This document shows, piece after piece, positions 42,947 to 52,785 of a DNA stretch of 64,000 nt (within the stretch, counting starts at the first letter, position 1; each line of letters begins with the position of its first letter). The stretch is from Njordibacter sp028825405 (GTDB lineage: Bacteria; Pseudomonadota; Gammaproteobacteria; Pseudomonadales; Balneatricaceae). The notes below the pieces were generated by a model. That model did not search any database. It was not told where the DNA came from and saw nothing but the letters and a program-made list of their open reading frames with translations. The position numbers and the translations under genes were made by a program. The DNA lies in the NCBI RefSeq assembly GCF_047730065.1, contig NZ_CP159829.1:1488001-1552000 (forward strand). Direction: 5' to 3'.

Positions 42947-43601
42947 GTATAACGTCCTTGTTTGTGTGTTGGGGTGAGGTTTTAATGGGCACACCGCTAT
43001 GAAAGCGGAACATGGGATCTTCTGCGCTGATCAGTTCGACTTCTAAGTCACGCACCATGGCAATCCGTTGGGTATAATCATCGAGTCCTGCAGCATCGGC
43101 TTCCAGCGCCACATCTTTGGCTAAACTCAAGTAGTCTTGATAATGTCTTGCTTCCGATTTTAGTAAAGAGGCATAAAATTTGGCCAATGTCTCATCCAAG
43201 TGGGGTATGAGTAATTCAAATCTTTCACAGGAACGGGCTTCGACAAAGGCGCCAATAATAAGCGTATCCATTAATTTAGCAGGTTCATGAGTTCGGACTA
43301 AATGCCTTAATGCACCCACATAACGACACGCATCAAGATGATCATAGACAATGCCGCGCTCACGCATGATACGGCACACTTGTTCAAAGTGAATTAACTC
43401 TTCCTTAGCCAGGCGCGACATTTTAGTCAACAAATTTGCTCGAGTCGGATGCCGAAACATCAATTGCATGGCAGTAGATGCGGCCTTTTTTTCACAATGA
43501 GCATGATCTATGAGCAAAATCTCTTGTTCTTGTATGGCTTTGTCCACCCAAGCTTGGGGAGTACTGCATCCTAAAAACTGCTTTAGTTCCGATAGTGGCA
43601 C
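42936..43601 (-). CDS. miaE: tRNA-(ms2io6A37) hydroxylase MiaE
   Basis: 221 residues, an all-helical ferritin-like di-iron monooxygenase. Helices carry the iron ligands in HAHCEKKAASTAM, AKEELIHFEQV and FVEARSCERFELL / SEARHYQDYL (E-x-x-H pairs). It hydroxylates the isopentenyl group of ms2i6A at position 37 of certain tRNAs, using O2. First gene of the run that continues into the transporter and phosphotransacetylase genes. Confidence 0.92.
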   Translation of the reverse strand: MPLSELKQFLGCSTPQAWVDKAIQEQEILLIDHAHCEKKAASTAMQLMFRHPTRANLLTKMSRLAKEELIHFEQVCRIMRERGIVYDHLDACRYVGALRHLVRTHEPAKLMDTLIIGAFVEARSCERFELLIPHLDETLAKFYASLLKSEARHYQDYLSLAKDVALEADAAGLDDYTQRIAMVRDLEVELISAEDPMFRFHSGVPIKTSPQHTNKDVIHAQ

Positions 43602-43897
43602 AAGCTTTACCCAAGGCTAATTAATCAAAAGAGACGCATTGTACCCACCCAGACAGACAGCGTCTAGGATTACCCACTTACCTGCAAATTATGAAAAATA
43701 AAAGCCATTAAATACACGGTATCTATAGAAATTATTATCATTACAATCAATGGGTTATCGATTAAAATTAAATCAACACATTACCCCTTAAACTGGAAAT
43801 AATGGAGCCATTATGCTACCCTACACGCCTGATTTGTAGTTCCATTGACCATCGCTGTACCTGAAACACTAGGACCAGTGAATTTAGAGGCTGTACC

Positions 43898-46498
43898 ATG
43901 TTAGAAGCTTACCGTACCCATGTTGCCGAACGCGCAAAACTAGGCATTCCCCCAGAGCCCCTCAACGCAGAGCAAACTGCTGCCTTGGTGGAACTGTTGA
44001 AAAGCCCACCTGTTGGTGAAGAAACCATATTAGTTGATTTATTGCGTAATCGTGTACCTGCTGGTGTCGATCAAGCTGCCTATGTAAAGGCCAGCTTTTT
44101 GTCAGCCATTACCACGGGTGAAGTAGTCTCTAGTTTGGTCAGTCCAGTTGCAGCAACGGAAATTTTGGGTACCATGCTGGGTGGCTACAACATAGAGGCC
44201 TTGATAGCTTGTTTGGACAATAATGCCTTGGCACCGACTGCCGTTGTTGCACTTTCCCATACTCTCTTGATGTTTGATGCATTTCATGACGTCGATGAAA
44301 AAGCCAAAGCCGGTAATAGCTATGCGAAGCAGGTCATGCACTCATGGGCAGAGGGAGAATGGTTTACTTCTCGTGACCAACTGGCAGAAAAGATTAGTTT
44401 AACAGTATTTAAAGTGACCGGTGAAACCAATACGGACGACCTATCCCCTGCACCTGACGCGTTTACACGACCAGACATACCTTTGCACGCCAATGCCATG
44501 TTTAAGATGCAACGTGATGGCATTGAGCCTGATGATCAGGGCACCACAGGCCCTCTTAAACAGATTGCAGCGATCAAAGCTAAAGGCTTCCCAGTGGTCT
44601 ATGTGGGGGACGTAGTTGGCACAGGGTCATCACGCAAGTCTGCGACCAACTCCGTACTTTGGTTTTTCGGTGATGATATTCCAGCCGTCCCTAATAAAAG
44701 AGCCGGTGGTTTTTGTTTTGGCTCCAAAATTGCTCCTATCTTTTTTAATACCATGGAAGATGCAGGTGCCCTGCCCATAGAAATGGACGTTTCTGGCATG
44801 CATATGGGTGATGTCATCGACGTATATCCCTATGAGGGCGTGGTTCGTCATCACGACACAGGCCAAGAGCTGAGCCGCTTTGAACTCAAGACCAATATCA
44901 TCTTAGATGAAGTAAGAGCTGGCGGGCGCATTCCGCTTATTATTGGCCGTGGCCTCACAGAGCGTGCTCGCACGGCTTTAGGCATGGCTCCAACAGATGT
45001 GTTCCAAACTCCCAAACCAGCGGTAGAGTCTAACAAAGGCTACACCTTGGCACAAAAAATGGTGGGTAAGGCCTGTGGTACTGAGGGCATGCGCCCGGGA
45101 ACTTATTGTGAGCCAAAAATGACGACTGTGGGATCACAGGACACGACTGGCCCCATGACCCGTGATGAGTTAAAAGACCTCGCATGTTTAGGTTTCTCAG
45201 CAGATTTAACGATGCAGTCATTTTGTCATACAGCAGCTTACCCAAAGCCAGTTGATGTGCAAACTCAACACACACTGCCTGACTTCATTATGAACCGTGG
45301 TGGTGTGTCGCTGCGTCCTGGCGATGGCATTATCCATTCGTGGCTTAACCGGATGTTATTGCCCGATACTGTGGGAACTGGTGGTGATTCGCATACCCGT
45401 TTCCCACTTGGCATCTCGTTCCCAGCTGGATCAGGTTTAGTCGCCTTTGCCGCAGCAACTGGCGTCATGCCCTTAGATATGCCTGAATCAGTATTGGTGC
45501 GCTTTACCGGTGAGCGCAACCCTGGCATTACCCTGCGTGACTTAGTTCATGCCATTCCTTATTACGCTATTCAACAAGGCCTATTGACGGTAGAAAAAGC
45601 GGGTAAAATTAATGCCTTCTCTGGTAAGATTCTTGAAATAGAAGGCTTAGAAGACCTCACAGTAGAGCAAGCCTTTGAATTATCAGATGCTTCTGCTGAG
45701 CGCTCAGCAGCGGGCTGCAGCATTACTCTTAGTGAAGAGTCGGTAGCAGAATACCTCCGTTCTAACGTGGTCATGCTCAAATGGATGATTAGTGAAGGTT
45801 ATGGGGACAAGCGCACCATTGCTCGGCGCATTCTGGCCATGGAAGCCTGGTTGGCTGAGCCAAAGCTGATGCGCGCAGATGCCGATGCAGAGTATGCTGA
45901 AGTGCTTGAAATTGATGTTTCAAATATTACCGAACCCATTTTATGCGCGCCTAATGATCCAGACGATGCGCGGATCTTATCTTCAGTGGCTGGACAAAAA
46001 ATTGATGAAGTCTTTATTGGTTCTTGCATGACCAATATTGGTCACTTCCGTGCCGCTGGAAAGTTACTAGATGCTGCGACAGGCCCTCTGCCTGCGCGTT
46101 TGTGGATTGCACCGCCGACTAAAATGGATGCCGCCAAGTTAACTGAAGAAGGTTATTACAACATCTTTGGTAAGGCGGGCGCCCGTATAGAAATGCCAGG
46201 ATGCTCTTTGTGTATGGGTAACCAAGCTCGAGTTGCAGACGCTTCAACTGTCGTCTCTACCTCTACCCGCAACTTCCCTAACCGTTTAGGAGCGGGTGCA
46301 AATGTATTTTTAGCATCGGCAGAATTAGCTGCGGTGGCAGGCATAAATGGTAAATTACCGACGCCTAGTGAGTATTTTGAATACACTAACAAGCTAGACA
46401 CCATGGCAGGAGAAGTCTACCGTTATCTGAATTTTGATCAGTTATCTGATTATACGTCAGCCGCCGAAAAAGTAATTCCAATGGTAGAAATAGCCTAA
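43898..46498 (+). CDS. acnB: Aconitate hydratase B
   Basis: 866 residues, the normal AcnB length. The HEAT-like N-terminal domain (residues 1-155) precedes the swivel domain, as in AcnB but not AcnA. [4Fe-4S] ligands lie in GSCMTNIGHFRAAGK and EMPGCSLCMGNQARV, plus the upstream cysteine in the DLTMQSFCHTAAYP segment. It converts citrate to isocitrate in the TCA cycle and 2-methyl-cis-aconitate in propionate metabolism. It stands alone, with a strong terminator behind it. Confidence 0.97.
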   Translation: MLEAYRTHVAERAKLGIPPEPLNAEQTAALVELLKSPPVGEETILVDLLRNRVPAGVDQAAYVKASFLSAITTGEVVSSLVSPVAATEILGTMLGGYNIEALIACLDNNALAPTAVVALSHTLLMFDAFHDVDEKAKAGNSYAKQVMHSWAEGEWFTSRDQLAEKISLTVFKVTGETNTDDLSPAPDAFTRPDIPLHANAMFKMQRDGIEPDDQGTTGPLKQIAAIKAKGFPVVYVGDVVGTGSSRKSATNSVLWFFGDDIPAVPNKRAGGFCFGSKIAPIFFNTMEDAGALPIEMDVSGMHMGDVIDVYPYEGVVRHHDTGQELSRFELKTNIILDEVRAGGRIPLIIGRGLTERARTALGMAPTDVFQTPKPAVESNKGYTLAQKMVGKACGTEGMRPGTYCEPKMTTVGSQDTTGPMTRDELKDLACLGFSADLTMQSFCHTAAYPKPVDVQTQHTLPDFIMNRGGVSLRPGDGIIHSWLNRMLLPDTVGTGGDSHTRFPLGISFPAGSGLVAFAAATGVMPLDMPESVLVRFTGERNPGITLRDLVHAIPYYAIQQGLLTVEKAGKINAFSGKILEIEGLEDLTVEQAFELSDASAERSAAGCSITLSEESVAEYLRSNVVMLKWMISEGYGDKRTIARRILAMEAWLAEPKLMRADADAEYAEVLEIDVSNITEPILCAPNDPDDARILSSVAGQKIDEVFIGSCMTNIGHFRAAGKLLDAATGPLPARLWIAPPTKMDAAKLTEEGYYNIFGKAGARIEMPGCSLCMGNQARVADASTVVSTSTRNFPNRLGAGANVFLASAELAAVAGINGKLPTPSEYFEYTNKLDTMAGEVYRYLNFDQLSDYTSAAEKVIPMVEIA

Positions 46499-46520
46499 CA
46501 AAACATAGTTTTTGATTTAA

Positions 46521-46558
46521 AAAAAGCCCTTGTTTTTGATGAAAACAAGGGCTTTTTT
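46521..46558 (+). terminator. Rho-independent terminator of acnB
   Basis: AAAGCCCTTGTTTT pairs with AAAACAAGGGCTTT around a five-base loop and is followed by TTTTTATTTTATTT. It lies 23 bases past the acnB stop. Confidence 0.95.
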
Positions 46559-46629
46559 ATTTTATTTAATAGCCACTTTTACATATTTTAGGCTAGACTA
46601 ATAGCAGTTCATCTATTCTGGATTGATAT

Positions 46630-47580
46630 ATGAAGGTGTTGTTAGTTGAAGATTCTCTTGCTTCCTCGCAAGTGACCCAAAAGTATGTTGAAAGTGCGGG
46701 CCACAGTGTGATTAACGGGCGAGACGGTAATGAGGGTATACAAAAGTTCTTGACGCATAACCCAGACCTAGTTTTGATGGACGTCAACATGCCTAATATG
46801 GATGGTTACCAGTGTGCTCAGCATATCCAAGAAAACTGCCAACAGGGCAACTTGTGGATACCCATTATCTTTTTGAGTGCGGACATTACTGAAGACGCGA
46901 TTGTCAAAGGTATTGATGCCGGGGGAGATGATTATTTGCCCAAGCCGATTACCCAACGGGTGTTAAGCGCTAAACTGCGGGCTATGGCGCGTATTGCTGA
47001 CATGCGTAAGGAATTAGAAGCCGCCAGCGCAGACCTCAGAAGACTTTCATCAATCGATGGTTTAACTCAACTGTATAACCGACGTCACTTTGATGAAACA
47101 TTAGAGCTTGAATGGTCTCGATCCAGCAGAACTAAAGAACCTCTATCATTAATATTGTGTGATATTGATCACTTCAAAGCCTATAATGATAATTATGGTC
47201 ACGTGGCTGGTGATGACGCCTTAGTAAGGACCGGTAAAACCATCATGAATACCCTGCAACGGCCCAGTGATTTGCCCGCACGATACGGGGGGGAAGAATT
47301 TGCCGTTATTTTACCCAGCACTCCAGCAGTAGGTGCCATGGTGGTTGCAGAGCAATTACGCATCGCTATGGATGACATCGCTATACCTCACGCCTTTTCC
47401 GACGCCGCCCACATCGTGACTATGAGTATTGGCGTCTCAACCTATTATCCACAGCATTCTAAAGCAGGCCATATAGAGTTATTAGATGCCGCTGATCGAG
47501 GTTTATATCGTGCTAAAAATAAAGGCCGAAACCGCATCGAACTTCAGCCTTTGTCTTCAGAAGCTTCAAAAGCATCATAG
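46630..47580 (+). CDS. Response regulator diguanylate cyclase (REC-GGDEF)
   Basis: 316 residues. The receiver domain (1-120) has phospho-acceptor D51 in LMDVNMP and K105 in PKPI. After a short linker helix comes a GGDEF domain with GGEEF at 220-224, intact, and an inhibitory RxxD site (R211-D214) five residues upstream. Phosphorylation should switch cyclic-di-GMP synthesis, with product feedback. No kinase gene adjoins it. Its 3' end overlaps that of metZ by six bases, convergently. Confidence 0.92.
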   Translation: MKVLLVEDSLASSQVTQKYVESAGHSVINGRDGNEGIQKFLTHNPDLVLMDVNMPNMDGYQCAQHIQENCQQGNLWIPIIFLSADITEDAIVKGIDAGGDDYLPKPITQRVLSAKLRAMARIADMRKELEAASADLRRLSSIDGLTQLYNRRHFDETLELEWSRSSRTKEPLSLILCDIDHFKAYNDNYGHVAGDDALVRTGKTIMNTLQRPSDLPARYGGEEFAVILPSTPAVGAMVVAEQLRIAMDDIAIPHAFSDAAHIVTMSIGVSTYYPQHSKAGHIELLDAADRGLYRAKNKGRNRIELQPLSSEASKAS

Positions 47581-48801
47581 CCCTTGCATTGCTTGAGCTA
47601 AATCTTGTTGAATATCTTGGTAGTCTTCTAGCCCCACAGATACTCGAATTAGGTTGTCCTTTATACCCGCCAAGGCTCTTGCGTCAGGAGTCATGCGACT
47701 ATGGGTGGTGGTTTCAGGATGGGTAATGGTTGATTTTGCATCACCAAAGTTACCGGTGATCGAAAATAGCTTGGTTTGGTCAATCAAACGCCAAGCAGAA
47801 GCCCTGTCGCCCTTCACTTCAAAAGACACTACCGCGCCAAATAAGCGTTGTTGCTGCTTTGCCAGTTGATGTTGCGGGTGGTCCTCTAATCCCGTGTAAT
47901 AAACCCGCTCCACCTGAGGTTGTTGCTGCAGCCAATGAGCTAATTTAGAGGCACTGGAGCAATGCGCTTGCATGCGTAATGACAAAGTTTCTAAACCATT
48001 AATAAAAACCCATGCATTAAATGGGCTCATAGCAGTGCCTACGGTGCGTAAAATACTAAACACAGGTTCCATGTGCGCATCACTACCTATGGCGACGCCG
48101 CCCACGCAGCGCCCTTGACCATCAATGTATTTTGTTGCGGAGTGCATGACGATATCTGCACCGAGGGCCAGTGGGTTTTGCAAAATAGGGGTGCAAAAAC
48201 AATTATCAACGATTAATAGCGCCTGATGACTGTGAGCTAATTTTGCTAAAGCAGCAATATCCCCCAATTCTGCCAACGGGTTCGATGGTGATTCTAAGAA
48301 CAAGGCTTTCGTATTAGGCTGTATCGCGTCATTCCATGCTTGGTTATCCGCAGGGTTAACGTAGGTCGTGGTGATGCCCATGTTGGCCAAGACATTATCA
48401 AATAAACCAATGATAGAGCCAAAAATACTATGCGAGGAGACCATATGATCACCTTGCTTTAGGTGACCCAAAAAAATACTGGTCAGAGCTGCCATGCCAG
48501 AACTGGCCGCTACCGCCCTTTCTCCACCTTCCATCTTGGCCATACGCTGCTCAAAAGTACGCACAGTTGGATTAGTGAAACGAGAATAAATATTGCCTTC
48601 AGTCGCCCCACTAAAACACTCAGATGCTTCCTCTGCACTGCCATAAATGAAACTCGACGTGGCATAGATGGCATCATTGTGCTCTTGCTCTGCACCAGAC
48701 ACGGTGCCCGCGCGAATGGCTTGCGTACTCAAGCCAGCAGTGCGCAAATAATCTTCCTGGCGCTGCTTTCTTTGCTCAAGGGTTTGCTTTTTGGTTTTCA
48801 T
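47575..48801 (-). CDS. metZ: O-succinylhomoserine sulfhydrylase
   Basis: 408 residues from the ATG at 48801, which comes one base after the purF stop; a longer frame into purF is unlikely. PLP-dependent Cys/Met metabolism enzyme: PLP lysine in HSATKYIDG near residue 197, YSRFTNPTVRTFEQRM near 75, and SVGLEDYQDIQQDL near the end. It makes homocysteine from O-succinylhomoserine and sulfide. The purF-metZ order is typical of pseudomonads and supports metZ over metB. Confidence 0.92.
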   Translation of the reverse strand: MKTKKQTLEQRKQRQEDYLRTAGLSTQAIRAGTVSGAEQEHNDAIYATSSFIYGSAEEASECFSGATEGNIYSRFTNPTVRTFEQRMAKMEGGERAVAASSGMAALTSIFLGHLKQGDHMVSSHSIFGSIIGLFDNVLANMGITTTYVNPADNQAWNDAIQPNTKALFLESPSNPLAELGDIAALAKLAHSHQALLIVDNCFCTPILQNPLALGADIVMHSATKYIDGQGRCVGGVAIGSDAHMEPVFSILRTVGTAMSPFNAWVFINGLETLSLRMQAHCSSASKLAHWLQQQPQVERVYYTGLEDHPQHQLAKQQQRLFGAVVSFEVKGDRASAWRLIDQTKLFSITGNFGDAKSTITHPETTTHSRMTPDARALAGIKDNLIRVSVGLEDYQDIQQDLAQAMQGL

Positions 48802-48802
48802 G

Positions 48803-50323
48803 TCACAGCTTGCTTTGCATATTAGTCGCCAAAGAAACATCGTCGTCTATGACGTTTATTTTTTTCATCGTATCATCATTTCTGAGTGCTTCCAAACCGG
48901 CTAAATAAGCGTCATCGATATCACCTGTGACATAGTTGCCATCAAATACGGAGCAGTCAAAGCTTGCAATATCACTACCACCCCCCTGAGTTGAACGGAT
49001 CAGATCCTCTAGATCTTGGTAGATCATACGATCGGCACCGATCATCTCTCCTACTTCGGCATCAGTGCGGCCATGGGCAACTAATTCGTCTACAGAAGGC
49101 ATGTCAATGCCATAGACGTTGGGAAACCGGACAGCCGGCGCAGCAGAAGCAAAATAAACTTTCTTGGCACCCATTTCTCGGGCCATTTCGATAATTAAAG
49201 TAGAGGTCGTGCCCCGCACAATCGAGTCATCCACCAACAACACATTTTTGCCACGGAATTCAAGTTCAATTGGGTTCAGTTTTTGGCGCACTGATTTTTG
49301 CCGTTGAGTTTGCCCAGGCATAATAAATGTGCGGCCGATATAACGATTTTTAATATAGCCTTCACGTAACTTCACTCCCAATTTATTCGCAAGTTCCACA
49401 GCAGAAGTGCGACTGGTATCAGGAATAGGGATAACGACGTCGATATCATGATCTGGCCAATCTCGAAGAATCTGATCAGCTAGGTATTCACCCATTTTCA
49501 AACGGGCCTTGTAAACAGAAATACCATCCATGACAGAATCTGGACGAGCTAAATAAACATATTCGAATAAGCAAGGTGACAAGACCGGTGCTTCGGCACA
49601 CTGGCGGGTGAATACTTCTCCTGCTTCGGTGATATATATGCACTCACCAGGAGCAAGGTCGCGCACCATGGTGTAGCCAGCAGAATCTAGAGCCACACTT
49701 TCTGACGCCACCATATACTCAGCACCCTGTGCTGATTCTCGCTTGCCATAGCATAAGGGCCGAATACCAAATGGATCACGCATACCCACAATGCCAATAC
49801 CTGTGATCATAGCAATCACGGCATAGCCACCCAAACAACGCCGATGTAACTGACGCACAGCGTAAAAAATATCCTCTTCACTGGGCACTAATTGACCTAA
49901 ACGTTGAAGCTCATGAGCAAATACGTTAAGCAGTACTTCCGAATCTGAATTAGTATTAATATGGCGTAGATCAGATTTAAAAATGCTTTTTGAAAGCTCC
50001 GCGGTATTAGTTAAATTGCCATTGTGCGCTAAGGCAATACCATAAGGTGAGTTTACATAGAAAGGCTGGGCCTCGGCAGCACTTGCGCTACCAGCTGTGG
50101 GATAACGCACATGGCCAATACCCATATTCCCCACTAAACGGCGCATATGGCGAGTGCGAAACACATCCCTTACTAAGCCATTATCCTTGCGTAAAAAAAA
50201 TCGACCATCATGGCAAGTTACTATTCCTGCTGCGTCTTGGCCACGGTGTTGCAAAAAAGTCAGGGCATCATAGATTTCCTGATTCACATAAGATTTGGCT
50301 ACAATACCAACGATACCACACAT
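48803..50323 (-). CDS. purF: Amidophosphoribosyltransferase
   Basis: 506 residues. The mature N-terminal nucleophile is C2 in MCGIVGIVAK; the glutaminase domain (1-240) contains GIGHVRYPTAG; the phosphoribosyltransferase domain has the PRPP loop VLLVDDSIVRGTT near 365. First committed step of purine synthesis, from PRPP and glutamine. Follows cvpA in the usual order, 24 bases apart. Confidence 0.97.
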   Translation of the reverse strand: MCGIVGIVAKSYVNQEIYDALTFLQHRGQDAAGIVTCHDGRFFLRKDNGLVRDVFRTRHMRRLVGNMGIGHVRYPTAGSASAAEAQPFYVNSPYGIALAHNGNLTNTAELSKSIFKSDLRHINTNSDSEVLLNVFAHELQRLGQLVPSEEDIFYAVRQLHRRCLGGYAVIAMITGIGIVGMRDPFGIRPLCYGKRESAQGAEYMVASESVALDSAGYTMVRDLAPGECIYITEAGEVFTRQCAEAPVLSPCLFEYVYLARPDSVMDGISVYKARLKMGEYLADQILRDWPDHDIDVVIPIPDTSRTSAVELANKLGVKLREGYIKNRYIGRTFIMPGQTQRQKSVRQKLNPIELEFRGKNVLLVDDSIVRGTTSTLIIEMAREMGAKKVYFASAAPAVRFPNVYGIDMPSVDELVAHGRTDAEVGEMIGADRMIYQDLEDLIRSTQGGGSDIASFDCSVFDGNYVTGDIDDAYLAGLEALRNDDTMKKINVIDDDVSLATNMQSKL

Positions 50324-50347
50324 GCGTATACCCTCATTACAACGCTG

Positions 50348-50857
50348 CTAGAGCGCCGGTTGCAACATATCCAATAGACCAGAAGCACTAGTAGACATTT
50401 TATAGGACCACTCATCGACTAAGACGAAGTGAGGAATAATTAAAGAACTTTGCCACCATTGATCATTACTGACGGGCGTCAGTGACAACAAAGACACCAT
50501 GACAATAACTAACAAACCACCACGTACAATGCCAAATACCATACCAAACAAACGGTCAGTGCTAGTTAAGCCAGTCGCCGAAACTAAACGAGAAAAAACA
50601 TTATTAATTAAGGCACCAACCACTAAAGTGATGGCAAACAAAATGACAAAAGCAGCAATCACACGAAACTGAGGCTGATCAATCCAATCGATCATAAAAT
50701 TGCTTAATTTAAAAGAAAATAAACGCGCGACAAAAAAAGCAGCGACCCAACTTGCCAAGGACAATAACTCCTTAACAAAACCACGCAATAATCCAAACAC
50801 GCTAGAAATAACAATAATAGCAATGAGTATCCAGTCAAAAACGTTGAGGCTTTCCAT
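50348..50857 (-). CDS. cvpA: CvpA family membrane protein
   Basis: 169 residues with four transmembrane helices (first WILIAIIVISSVFGLLRGF). CvpA is needed for colicin V production in E. coli; its normal role is related to envelope homeostasis. It lies just before purF, as in E. coli and Pseudomonas. Confidence 0.93.
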   Translation of the reverse strand: MESLNVFDWILIAIIVISSVFGLLRGFVKELLSLASWVAAFFVARLFSFKLSNFMIDWIDQPQFRVIAAFVILFAITLVVGALINNVFSRLVSATGLTSTDRLFGMVFGIVRGGLLVIVMVSLLSLTPVSNDQWWQSSLIIPHFVLVDEWSYKMSTSASGLLDMLQPAL

Positions 50858-50907
50858 AAATGACCTTAATTAACTAAGGGGTTAATAAACTTAATGAGAT
50901 TAACATC

Positions 50908-51516
50908 TTAGGGCTTTTCAATTTCATACAGAGTGACCATACCCGCCATTTTAAATTTACTTTTTAACTTTTCCTGCAAAGCTTCGGCTTTGGGTCGCGT
51001 TAATTCTGGTCCTACAAGCACCTTAAATAAATCACCATTGGGCACCATATAACCAGCAAAGCCTGCTTTAATCACCTTGTCTCTGAGTCGAGCAGCATTA
51101 GCACGATTGCCAAAGTTACCTAACTGCACGACCCAACCTTCAGGTAGACCCTGTGCGTTAAGCACGCCATTGTTGGGGTCAAGTTTAGCTTGCTTTACTG
51201 CTCGTTGAGTCTGTTTGGACTTGATTGGTGGTTTATCTGTTGCAGGAATAGGACCTAATTGAAGAATTTCTGAATCGCTCGGGTCAAGTTTTTTGATTCC
51301 ATTAACAGCCACTGAGGCCACATCAAGACTTAACTCAGAAGCTTTGGGTATCAGTGGTTGCTGCATGGTTTTATATTCTTGCAAACCCGCCCCATCTAAC
51401 CAAAATGGTAAAATAATCACCGCCAGACTTAACAGTATTAAACTACCTACAATACGATGTTTCACTGTTGCCTCCACTATTTTTTCCTTTGGTATAATAA
51501 TCGGTTTAGGACTCAA
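50908..51516 (-). CDS. SPOR-domain protein (DedD-like)
   Basis: 202 residues: short cytoplasmic N-terminus, one transmembrane helix (IVGSLILLSLAVIILPFWL near 22-41), a linker, and a C-terminal SPOR domain (GWVVQLGNFGNRANAARLRDKV to MVTLYEIEK) that binds denuded glycan at the division site. In this position, between folC and cvpA, the E. coli counterpart is DedD. The start overlaps the end of folC by 11 bases. Confidence 0.92.
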   Translation of the reverse strand: MSPKPIIIPKEKIVEATVKHRIVGSLILLSLAVIILPFWLDGAGLQEYKTMQQPLIPKASELSLDVASVAVNGIKKLDPSDSEILQLGPIPATDKPPIKSKQTQRAVKQAKLDPNNGVLNAQGLPEGWVVQLGNFGNRANAARLRDKVIKAGFAGYMVPNGDLFKVLVGPELTRPKAEALQEKLKSKFKMAGMVTLYEIEKP

Positions 51517-52783
51517 TTAAAGCCAGCACTGCACCGACGGTAACAAATGAGCCAAACACAACAATCCGATCTTGTTTAGACGCCATAGTTACAGCTTGGG
51601 TAAAAGCGTGGAGCGGCGTGTCATGTTCAATAACACTGTTAGAAGCCACACCATTCAAGGCCAATTGATTAGCAAGTTCCAGACTCGACAAGCCTCGCAC
51701 ACCCTCACTACTGGCTAGCATCCAATGAGTGAAGCTTGTGCTGAGCACCTTAATAACTTGTTGGTAATCTTTGTCACCCAACATGGCCAATACAGCAATA
51801 GTTTTACCTTCGCACACTTCTTTGTCTAAGGTCGCCGCCAAATTTTGTGCGGCTTGTGGGTTGTGAGCCACATCTAAAATCAGTTGTTTACCTTGCCATT
51901 CAAGCCTTTGAAAACGACCTTGCAAGCGTGCCTTACGCAAACCTAAAACAATATCAGCCGCCTTGATCTCAAAGCTTAAACAACTAATTGCCTGCACCAC
52001 TGCAGCCCTATTCATGGGCGGTAGATTAGTTTCAGGCAGATCAATGGATAAGCCTAGAGTATTACTCCATGTATTATTTTCAACTTTAAAATCAACCCCG
52101 TTTCGCATGCATTGGGCATTAATTTCCTGAGCATATTGGGCCACCGAAGTGGGGCAATCTAAGGCTCCGACAATGGCAGGTTTATGGGCCCTGTAAATAC
52201 CCGCCTTCTCCCGTCCAATAAGCTCTACATTATCACCGAGCCAGTCTACATGATCAACCGAGATACTGGTCACCACAGCGACATCAGCATCAATCAGATT
52301 AACCGCATCCAAGCGGCCACCGAGACCAATTTCTAACACCGCAACATCAATGTCTGCTCGTTGCATGAGGTCAAAGGCTAAAAGCGCATTAAACTCAAAG
52401 TAAGTCAGCACCGTCGCCACACCCGCTACATCATAACGAGCTCGATTAACACGCTCAAAGCTAGCACATAAGGCCGTGTCATCAACCGGTTCACCTTGCA
52501 ACTGAATACGTTCATTAAAGCGCACAAAGTGGGGTGAGGTAAGGCTGGCATAGGATAATCCAGCCTCTTCTAGAATAGCAGTTAAAAACGCCACACTAGA
52601 GCCCTTGCCGTTAGTACCAGCAACGGTAATGACCTGTTTAGCTATGGGTTCGTCACGAAGTAAGCGTTTTGACACTTGTCGAATACGCTCGAGTCCCATG
52701 TCTATTTCATGGCTTGGGTGCTGAAGTTCTAACCAAGTCAGCCAATCATCAGCATAGTCAAAAGAGAGTGTTTGTGACATCAA
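51506..52783 (-). CDS. folC: Folylpolyglutamate synthase/dihydrofolate synthase
   Basis: 425 residues of the Mur ligase-like family. The P-loop is TVAGTNGKGSS near 50; TSPHFVRFNERI near 80 and the LDVAHNPQAAQ segment near 300 are family hallmarks. It adds glutamate to dihydropteroate and folates. Follows accD by two bases. Confidence 0.96.
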   Translation of the reverse strand: MMSQTLSFDYADDWLTWLELQHPSHEIDMGLERIRQVSKRLLRDEPIAKQVITVAGTNGKGSSVAFLTAILEEAGLSYASLTSPHFVRFNERIQLQGEPVDDTALCASFERVNRARYDVAGVATVLTYFEFNALLAFDLMQRADIDVAVLEIGLGGRLDAVNLIDADVAVVTSISVDHVDWLGDNVELIGREKAGIYRAHKPAIVGALDCPTSVAQYAQEINAQCMRNGVDFKVENNTWSNTLGLSIDLPETNLPPMNRAAVVQAISCLSFEIKAADIVLGLRKARLQGRFQRLEWQGKQLILDVAHNPQAAQNLAATLDKEVCEGKTIAVLAMLGDKDYQQVIKVLSTSFTHWMLASSEGVRGLSSLELANQLALNGVASNSVIEHDTPLHAFTQAVTMASKQDRIVVFGSFVTVGAVLALIES

Positions 52784-52785
52784 GG

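Noticed and set aside
43730..43765. Possible second Fur box upstream of acnB
   Set aside because: ATTATTATCATTAC resembles half of a Fur site, but there is no dyad symmetry comparable with 9237-9271.
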